A stretch of 19,488 bases of DNA from an uncultured beta proteobacterium (GTDB taxonomy: Bacteria; Pseudomonadota; Gammaproteobacteria; Burkholderiales; Burkholderiaceae): NCBI GenBank assembly GCA_903845455.1, contig CAIMXN010000125.1:1-19488 (forward strand), given 5' to 3'. The notes beneath the pieces were generated by a model. It was not told the origin of the DNA. It saw nothing but the letters and a program-made list of their open reading frames with translations, and did not search any database. This document shows, piece by piece, positions 14,290 through 19,488 of this stretch (positions are counted from its first letter, which is position 1; each line of letters opens with the position of its first letter). A program made the position numbers and the translations under genes.

Positions 14290-17288
14290 CACATCCCCTT
14301 TCTGCAAATACCTCTTGCCTCACAGTATTTGCATACGCCATCTGGCGCAAATGCCGTCATCTCTTTTCTGGACCAGAGGTTTTGCATGTCCCCAATCAAC
14401 TGTTCAGAAAAAGCTGGCATTAAATCTGGGACATTTTCTACTTCGAATGATCTGGCCAGTTTCTTATCTCGCTTGATATCCACTTTTAGTGAAACCCACT
14501 GCGCTTGCTTGACTTCGCGACCCTGAAGATGCGCGCTTGCTGGATCTTCATTCGCCGCACGGGCATAAATCAGTAACTGCGGATCATCTAAAAGATGCTC
14601 GGCCCGTTTTTTAATCTTGGTCATTGACTGATTCTTGTAATCAATCACTTCTGCTGCTTGCGCACTATCAACATTAATATCAAAACGATCAGCGCGCCCT
14701 GCAATCCGCATGACTCTATCTACCCCATCGGCATCGACAAAGTGCAGATCAAATCCAACCTGATGTTCTGCACTGTGATAATGCCAGCCCTCAGCTTCTC
14801 TTTGCAGTTGCCATTCCACAAAGCTGGGGATTTGTTTTTGCCAGTCTCGTAAAGTACCTAGTACTCGGCCATCGCCTTCAATCAGACGTTTGAACTCTTT
14901 TTCGGAAGTTGCGAATAACTGCTCTTCCATCCACTGACGGCGAACTGGAGAGTTATCTTTGATTTTTGAATCAGCTTTTTGTTCTTCAGTTTTGAGTGCC
15001 TGATAAAAATTACGCAGTAGAGCATGTAAAGACTGGCCTGCTAAAGAAGCATCAAAACCATCTTCAAACTCTTTGGCTTCACGCAGTCCTAATAAGCTAC
15101 GGACATAGTATTTATAAGGGCAGTCTCTTAAAGCTTTATAAGCACTAGGGCTCATGGATAGCGGTAAAGGCAAATCAGGATCTAAAGTAGTTACCGCTCT
15201 CTGAAGCGGTCTAGACTTACCACCATGTAACTCTGGCTGAGAAACCACTGCCTTCCATGTTGGCAATTGCGTTTGTAGGCGCTGTATCCAGGCTGATGGT
15301 CTGAGTGGCTCTCCACTCTTACTCTTACTTTGCCAAAGCAGATCGACATTCGCACAAGACACTAATAGTTGCGAGAAATCCCGCGCTTGCTGAACGTATT
15401 GCGCAGTAATCGTCGATGCTTTGAGCAAACGGTTAAGCGCATCTGAGAAAAACAAAGGCGGTTCTGAGAATGCTGGTAATTGCTGCTCATCACAACCTAC
15501 GACCACTACCGCATCAAATGTTCTCAGGCGTGTAGAGCTTAGTGGCAGGATGCTTAAAGTAGCTTGCGCTTCTTTACCAGCCTCTTCATATGAAGCTTCT
15601 TCCATCACGGTCTTAATCAGACTAATCCATTCAGGCAGACGCATGGCAACCCGCTGGTAATCGCTAGAACTTAAATCAAAAGTATGAATCACTTCTAATA
15701 ATTGCTTGCCTGCAGAATCTTTTTCTAAGGCTTTAGCAATGCCGGTGTCTAGTAAGTTCTGCTGCAAGAGCGCGTAGGCATTGGAGCAATTGAGATTCAT
15801 CTCTTGCCAAGCGTAGTGGCGCGCTCTCACAAATTGCAGCAGTTTTAATAAAGCCTCATTTGGCGCAGCGTCATGATTAACAGCATAGGCGTTAGCGCGC
15901 TCGATCGCCATGTAAAAGGTTTCCCAACCAGACTTGGCTTGACTGGCAATCAAGATGTCTTCTAACTGCGCCACCAGCCCAATACAAACCTCTGGAGTCT
16001 TTTGGATGCAAGCCGAAATGTCTAAAAATGGATTTTGTAAGAACTCTAATAAGACGCTGGCTGTTGGCCCTTCCTTGGGTGCGCGGATGAGCTCTAACCA
16101 ACTATTGAGGGCTGCTGCTGCTCTGGTGGTATCTAACTTCCAACCGGTTTCATCACGAATATTTAAGGCGGGCCCTAAACGCGCTAACAAGGCTCGCGCC
16201 CTTCTTGCAGCCAAGCGATCTTGCGCTACTAGGGCGATATTCTGCTTGCCAGCAATGAGGTGCGCCTCAATTGATTTAGTGGCCGCCCAGGCTAGCTCTT
16301 CAAAACGCCTTGCTGAAATCAAGTTCCAGCCTTGGTAATGCGCTGCTGCAATATTATTTTTGAGTTGCTGTGCTTGTTCTGCATTTAACTCAATCAATGC
16401 ACCGGCAGCATTTTCTCCTGCGAGCGCTTCAGACCACAAAGCAACAGACCGCCAATCTAATGTGACTTCTACGACGGGAGCATATTGAGCGTAGTCATTT
16501 AAATACTTGCCAATCACCTCTTGATCAATCGGCTTGGGGTCAGCAGTCTGTACCCAGATAAAAGGTCTTGAGGTTAGTTGATGGGTTTGTTCCTGCGCCG
16601 CACTGAGATGCGCTGCCATCGCAAAGCGTTTGCGAAACACGGCATCGCCCACGCCACTCAAATAACGCCAGAAGGTCAGTAAGACTTCGGATTCTTGATC
16701 AACTACTTTGCGTGCAAGCTCTGGATAGGCTTGTGCAATGGTTTTATCCAGTAGCCCTTGTAATTGTTTAGTCCATGCTTCTGAATCAAGTGCGTTAGTT
16801 TCAATTAAACGATTTAACTGATCATGCAATTGCGGAATGATGGCTTCAGACAAAATATCGCAAGCATCAATCACCGACTGCGCAAGACCCCACGCGCCCG
16901 CATCACTTTCTGCTTTAAACCACGTTTTAAGTTTAGGATGTTTACGCAGATTTACGTAGACTGAGATCCAACGCTCTAAGTCAGATTGTTTCTGCGGAAA
17001 CTTCCAGGCGCCTGGTGCTGCTTCTAACCAATCATTGAAGCTAATGACTTGCGGCAAGAATGCAGTCTTTGAATTGAGGATGCTTGGGTCTGGTCTATTC
17101 TTTTCCAGCGCTGCCCTCACCCCGATAAGTGGGCCTGCAGTACTGAGCACCACTAAGGGGCGTTCGTTGGTTTGCACTGCACAATCCCAAATCCCTTTTG
17201 CCAACTGCTCAAGCGCGCTGGCATCAGGCGCAATCGACCATGAGTACGGCTGCTCTTGCTTAGATATAGTGGGGAAAGGCTGAGACAT
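14286..17288 (-). CDS. addB: AddB-like nuclease subunit with Fe-S cluster motif
   Basis: This 1000-residue protein is encoded first in the addBA operon. Its C-terminal domain is a PD-(D/E)XK nuclease: Asp867 in AGRADRFD, then Asp883 and Lys885 in VIDYKNQ, then a Gln/Tyr helix (DPQLLIYAR). Cys723 (CPYKYYVRSLLGL) and Cys986, Cys989 and Cys995 (CKYCEARGIC) form the four-cysteine pattern that holds a 4Fe-4S cluster in AddB and related nucleases. The N-terminal helicase-like part has no Walker A lysine (TAGPLIGVRAAL where GxGKT would be), as in other proteobacterial AddB proteins, so it is probably structural or involved in Chi scanning. No Shine-Dalgarno sequence is obvious at the ATG at 17288. 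It is divergent from trxA with 108 bases between. Confidence 0.88.
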   Translation of the reverse strand: MSQPFPTISKQEQPYSWSIAPDASALEQLAKGIWDCAVQTNERPLVVLSTAGPLIGVRAALEKNRPDPSILNSKTAFLPQVISFNDWLEAAPGAWKFPQKQSDLERWISVYVNLRKHPKLKTWFKAESDAGAWGLAQSVIDACDILSEAIIPQLHDQLNRLIETNALDSEAWTKQLQGLLDKTIAQAYPELARKVVDQESEVLLTFWRYLSGVGDAVFRKRFAMAAHLSAAQEQTHQLTSRPFIWVQTADPKPIDQEVIGKYLNDYAQYAPVVEVTLDWRSVALWSEALAGENAAGALIELNAEQAQQLKNNIAAAHYQGWNLISARRFEELAWAATKSIEAHLIAGKQNIALVAQDRLAARRARALLARLGPALNIRDETGWKLDTTRAAAALNSWLELIRAPKEGPTASVLLEFLQNPFLDISACIQKTPEVCIGLVAQLEDILIASQAKSGWETFYMAIERANAYAVNHDAAPNEALLKLLQFVRARHYAWQEMNLNCSNAYALLQQNLLDTGIAKALEKDSAGKQLLEVIHTFDLSSSDYQRVAMRLPEWISLIKTVMEEASYEEAGKEAQATLSILPLSSTRLRTFDAVVVVGCDEQQLPAFSEPPLFFSDALNRLLKASTITAQYVQQARDFSQLLVSCANVDLLWQSKSKSGEPLRPSAWIQRLQTQLPTWKAVVSQPELHGGKSRPLQRAVTTLDPDLPLPLSMSPSAYKALRDCPYKYYVRSLLGLREAKEFEDGFDASLAGQSLHALLRNFYQALKTEEQKADSKIKDNSPVRRQWMEEQLFATSEKEFKRLIEGDGRVLGTLRDWQKQIPSFVEWQLQREAEGWHYHSAEHQVGFDLHFVDADGVDRVMRIAGRADRFDINVDSAQAAEVIDYKNQSMTKIKKRAEHLLDDPQLLIYARAANEDPASAHLQGREVKQAQWVSLKVDIKRDKKLARSFEVENVPDLMPAFSEQLIGDMQNLWSRKEMTAFAPDGVCKYCEARGICRKGMW

Positions 17289-17340
17289 TCAGTGTGGTTT
17301 TAGGCTTGATGTTTTAAATTTGGGCAGAAAGTGTGGCTTA

Positions 17341-17370
17341 TTGCTAATATAAGCGTTGTAGCGATATAAC
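17341..17370 (+). promoter_or_regulatory. Predicted trxA promoter
   Basis: TTGCTA (17341-17346) and TATAAC (17365-17370) are 18 bases apart. The transcription start would fall near 17377, ahead of the AAGGA ribosome binding site (17386-17390). The assignment is by pattern only. Confidence 0.5.
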
Positions 17371-17396
17371 TAAATAAGCCTAAATAAGGAATTTTC

Positions 17397-17723
17397 ATGA
17401 GTGCCGGCATTAAACATGTAACAGACGCCTCTTTTGAGCAGGACGTCCTCAAATCTGACAAACCTGTATTGCTCGACTTCTGGGCTGAGTGGTGTGGTCC
17501 TTGCAAAATGATCGGCCCTATTTTGGAAGATCTCTCTACCGAATACGGTGACAAGATCCAAATCGCGAAGATGAATGTCGATGAGAACCAAGGCGTTCCT
17601 GCCCAGTTCAATATTCGTGGCATCCCTACCCTGATTTTGTTCAAGAACGGCACGGTTGCCGCTCAAAAGGTAGGCGCCCTGGCCAAGTCTCAGTTGACGG
17701 CTTTTATTGATAGTCATCTTTAA
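17397..17723 (+). CDS. trxA: Thioredoxin 1
   Basis: This 108-residue protein has the usual thioredoxin length. The redox-active WCGPCK is at residues 32-37 (Cys33 and Cys36), the buried Asp is in LLDFWAEW, and the cis-proline is in RGIPTL (Pro77). It reduces protein disulphides in the cytoplasm, taking electrons from thioredoxin reductase, and supplies ribonucleotide reductase and other partners. AAGGA sits six bases before the ATG. It is flanked by its own promoter and a strong terminator, so it is a single-gene unit placed just before rho, a common order in betaproteobacteria. Confidence 0.98.
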   Translation: MSAGIKHVTDASFEQDVLKSDKPVLLDFWAEWCGPCKMIGPILEDLSTEYGDKIQIAKMNVDENQGVPAQFNIRGIPTLILFKNGTVAAQKVGALAKSQLTAFIDSHL

Positions 17724-17736
17724 ATAATTGCAGATT

Positions 17737-17766
17737 ACAGGCTCACTGGGTGGGCCTGTGGTTTTT
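17737..17766 (+). terminator. Rho-independent terminator of trxA
   Basis: A 10-bp stem, ACAGGCTCAC (17737-17746) with GTGGGCCTGT (17750-17759), has one G-T pair and a three-base loop. It is followed by GG and five T residues (17762-17766). It starts about 14 bases after the trxA stop. Confidence 0.85.
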
Positions 17767-18010
17767 GTGGGTGTTTTTGGGTATTTAGCGGTTTCTAGTG
17801 CTATCTATCTATCTCCCCCTGAAAAATTTAGTGTAATATGGCCTTAATCAGTATTTCAACGCACTTTCCAGTGCACTCATTTCCCGCAATTTACTCCCCC
17901 TTCTTCTTAGCAAACCCCCAAAAATTTGTTTTCTGATCTGGTCTTAAGCAAGACTAGCGATAGCCCAAACCACATTTGACAATATATCTTTACCAACACC
18001 TGAGAACCAC
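17767..18010 (+). promoter_or_regulatory. rho upstream leader region, C-rich
   Basis: No ORF is seen here. There is a CTAT tandem repeat (17801-17814). A stretch at about 17858-17936 is rich in C and T, poor in G and largely unstructured, apart from a small GCACT/AGTGC hairpin (17861-17874). Another short hairpin, GTCTT/AAGAC, lies at 17941-17954. C-rich, G-poor RNA is what Rho binds, and rho genes are known to be autoregulated by Rho-dependent termination in the leader, so this may be that control site. No convincing -35/-10 pair was found. Confidence 0.4.
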
Positions 18011-19273
18011 ATGCAATTAACTGAACTCAAAGTCCTCCACGTTTCCGCGCTGCTTGAAATGGCAGCTAGCTTGGAGATTGAAAATACGCAACGGATGCGC
18101 AAACAAGAATTGATGTTTGCCATTCTGAAGAAACGCGCTAAAGCCGGTGAAATGGTCTTTGGTGATGGCACCTTAGAAGTGTTGCCAGATGGCTTTGGTT
18201 TCTTGCGCTCTCCTGAAGCCTCTTATATGGCTTCTCCAGACGATATCTATATCTCGCCTGCGCAGATCCGCCGCTTTAACCTGCACACCGGTGACAGCGT
18301 TGAAGGTGAAGTCCGTACCCCGAAAGATGGTGAGCGTTACTTTGCCTTAGTCAAAGTCGACAAGATCAATGGTTTGGCTCCTGAAGCGCTGAAGAACCGC
18401 ATCATGTTCGAGAACTTAACGCCACTGCACCCCAATCGCACGATTTTGTTAGAGCGCGATATCAAGGCTGAAGAAAACCTCACAGGCCGCATTATCGACA
18501 TGATCTCCCCAATCGGCTTTGGCCAACGGGGTTTGATTGTGTCCTCACCGAAGTCTGGTAAGACCGTAATGATGCAGCACATCGCGCATGCGATCGCTGC
18601 CAATAATCCTGAAGCCATCTTGATCGTGCTCCTCGTTGACGAGCGTCCTGAAGAAGTGACTGAGATGCAGCGCTCCGTGCGCGGTGAAGTGGTTGCCTCT
18701 ACTTTTGATGAGCCCGCAGTACGTCACGTTCAAGTAGCTGAAATGGTGATTGAAAAAGCCAAGCGCTTGGTAGAGATGGGCAAAGACGTCGTGATCTTGC
18801 TTGACTCCATCACCCGCCTTGCTCGTGCTTACAACACGGTCATTCCTTCATCCGGCAAGGTTTTGTCTGGTGGTGTGGATGCCAACGCATTACAACGTCC
18901 TAAACGCTTCTTTGGTGCTGCTCGTAACATCGAAGAAGGCGGCTCACTCACCATCATCGCTACTGCCTTGATTGAAACCGGTAGCCGTATGGATGATTTG
19001 ATCTACGAAGAGTTCAAAGGTACTGGCAATATGGAAGTGCACCTTGAGCGTCGTTTGGCTGAGCGCCGTGTTTACCCATCGATTAACCTCAACAAGTCCG
19101 GCACACGCCGTGAAGAGTTATTGGTGAAAGCTGAAAACCTGCAAAAAATCTGGGTTTTACGCAAGTTGTTGGCCGATATGGACGATATTGAGGCAATGAA
19201 CTTCATCGTTGATAAGCTCAAATCGACTAAAAATAATGCTGAATTCTTCGACTTAATGCGTAAAGGTGGCTAA
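18011..19273 (+). CDS. rho: Transcription termination factor Rho
   Basis: This 420-residue protein is full length and without inserts. The N-terminal helical part starts MQLTELKVLHVSALLEMA. The cold-shock-like RNA-binding domain has GFGFLR (61-66) and YISPAQIRRF. The RecA-type ATPase has Walker A SPKSGKT (179-185), DERPEEV with the catalytic glutamate (210-216), Walker B VILLDSITRLARAYN (261-275), the Q loop LSGGVDANALQRPKRFFGAARN region (285-306) and the R loop FKGTGN (335-340). The hexamer binds C-rich nascent RNA and terminates transcription. The ribosome binding site before the ATG is weak, in keeping with a regulated leader. Confidence 0.98.
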   Translation: MQLTELKVLHVSALLEMAASLEIENTQRMRKQELMFAILKKRAKAGEMVFGDGTLEVLPDGFGFLRSPEASYMASPDDIYISPAQIRRFNLHTGDSVEGEVRTPKDGERYFALVKVDKINGLAPEALKNRIMFENLTPLHPNRTILLERDIKAEENLTGRIIDMISPIGFGQRGLIVSSPKSGKTVMMQHIAHAIAANNPEAILIVLLVDERPEEVTEMQRSVRGEVVASTFDEPAVRHVQVAEMVIEKAKRLVEMGKDVVILLDSITRLARAYNTVIPSSGKVLSGGVDANALQRPKRFFGAARNIEEGGSLTIIATALIETGSRMDDLIYEEFKGTGNMEVHLERRLAERRVYPSINLNKSGTRREELLVKAENLQKIWVLRKLLADMDDIEAMNFIVDKLKSTKNNAEFFDLMRKGG

Positions 19274-19296
19274 AAGGGGCTGCTTTAGCTCTTTTT
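19273..19296 (+). terminator. Possible terminator or attenuator after rho
   Basis: AAAGGGGCT (19273-19281) can pair with AGCTCTTTT (19287-19295) using two G-T pairs, with a five-base loop. The T residues form part of the stem and its end, giving a moderate intrinsic terminator right at the rho stop. Confidence 0.5.
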
Positions 19297-19329
19297 AGAC
19301 TACAAAACTGCGCTTTGTTGTTGATTTCA

Positions 19330-19338
19330 TGGCATAAT
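19330..19338 (+). promoter_or_regulatory. Extended -10 element upstream of rpmE
   Basis: TGGCATAAT (19330-19338) has the TGn extension and a good -10 hexamer (CATAAT), which can work with a poor -35. It lies about 80 bases before the L31 start. Confidence 0.4.
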
Positions 19339-19418
19339 TTCGCTTTTACTGATTTACCAATCTGGGAAAGTATTTAAGCCAATTTGGCTCAAACGGCTAC
19401 CCGCTCATAGGACTCAAA

Positions 19419-19488
19419 ATGAAACCTGGCATTCACCCCGAATATCGTGAAATCGTCTTTGTAGACGTTTCAAACAACTTCAGCTTCA
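19419..19488 (+). CDS. rpmE2: 50S ribosomal protein L31 type B (partial, 3' end outside)
   Basis: The first 23 codons read MKPGIHPEYREIVFVDVSNN and end in FSF at the window edge. This is the N-terminus of the type B, zinc-independent form of L31: the CxC zinc motif that type A proteins have at this place is absent. Type B L31 often replaces type A during zinc shortage, but in many Burkholderiales it is the copy next to rho. A weak ribosome binding site (AGGA, 19409-19412) precedes the ATG. The gene continues beyond the window. Confidence 0.93.
   Translation, partial: MKPGIHPEYREIVFVDVSNNFSF

Noticed and set aside
13847..14476. 209-residue plus-strand open frame opposite addA/addB
   Set aside because: It is a shadow of the two real minus-strand genes, whose helicase and Fe-S motifs are clear here; its composition is that of an antisense frame.
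17801..17814. CTAT tetranucleotide repeat as a phase-variation tract
   Set aside because: There are only about three and a half units, it is not within a coding region and not placed between promoter elements, so slippage control is unlikely.
17976..17981. TTGACA as a rho -35 element
   Set aside because: It is only 29 bases before the rho ATG, so transcription would begin at or inside the gene, and no -10 follows at the right distance.
1..19488. CRISPR array, tRNA, rRNA or insertion sequence
   Set aside because: No regularly spaced direct repeats, no tRNA-like or rRNA segments, and no transposase or terminal repeats were seen in reading the window.

Overview
The window reads as chromosomal DNA of a betaproteobacterium of the order Burkholderiales, most likely Polynucleobacter or a close relative. 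The reasons are the gene order trxA-rho-rpmE (type B L31), the Bug-type periplasmic receptor, the moderate GC content and compact gene spacing, and an AddAB-type nuclease pair. The genus is an inference from layout and protein style; no database was searched.

Bases 1-2331 are an accessory patch. It is AT-rich and gene-poor at its left end. It then carries a HEPN-like protein with an unusual antitoxin-like C-terminal tail (+), overlapping tail-to-tail with a phage lysis pair (M15-type endolysin and 3TM-type holin, -). It ends in a frameshifted 3' remnant of a small BamE/SmpA-like lipoprotein gene. This looks like the residue of a prophage or other mobile element.

Bases 2344-4466 hold two overlapping, paralogous lipoprotein genes closed by a good terminator, an ExoX-type DEDDh exonuclease, a 12-bp perfect hairpin, and a previously unlisted 44-residue membrane miniprotein (-) with a strong Shine-Dalgarno sequence.

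Bases 4639-6877 are an SOS and toxin-antitoxin module. umuD-umuC (-) is driven by a promoter whose spacer is a near-perfect LexA box, placed so close to umuD that the mRNA is predicted to be leaderless. Facing away is a RelB/DinJ antitoxin gene (+) with its own palindromic operator, whose toxin partner has decayed to a stub of 23 codons.

Bases 6959-8994 encode a decarboxylating D-malate/tartrate-type dehydrogenase translationally coupled to a Bug-type solute receptor. Together they suggest uptake and oxidation of a hydroxy-dicarboxylate.

Bases 9230-17288 are all on the minus strand: addB and addA (double-strand-break end resection), then a secreted or anchored TPR protein with a collagen-like Pro/Gly stretch, then a DUF1993 protein.

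Bases 17397-19488 are the housekeeping segment: trxA with promoter and terminator, a C-rich leader, rho, and the start of the type B L31 gene running off the right edge.

Best candidates for something new are the HEPN/antitoxin-like fusion, the orphan antitoxin with toxin stub, the leaderless umuD promoter and the miniprotein downstream of umuDC.
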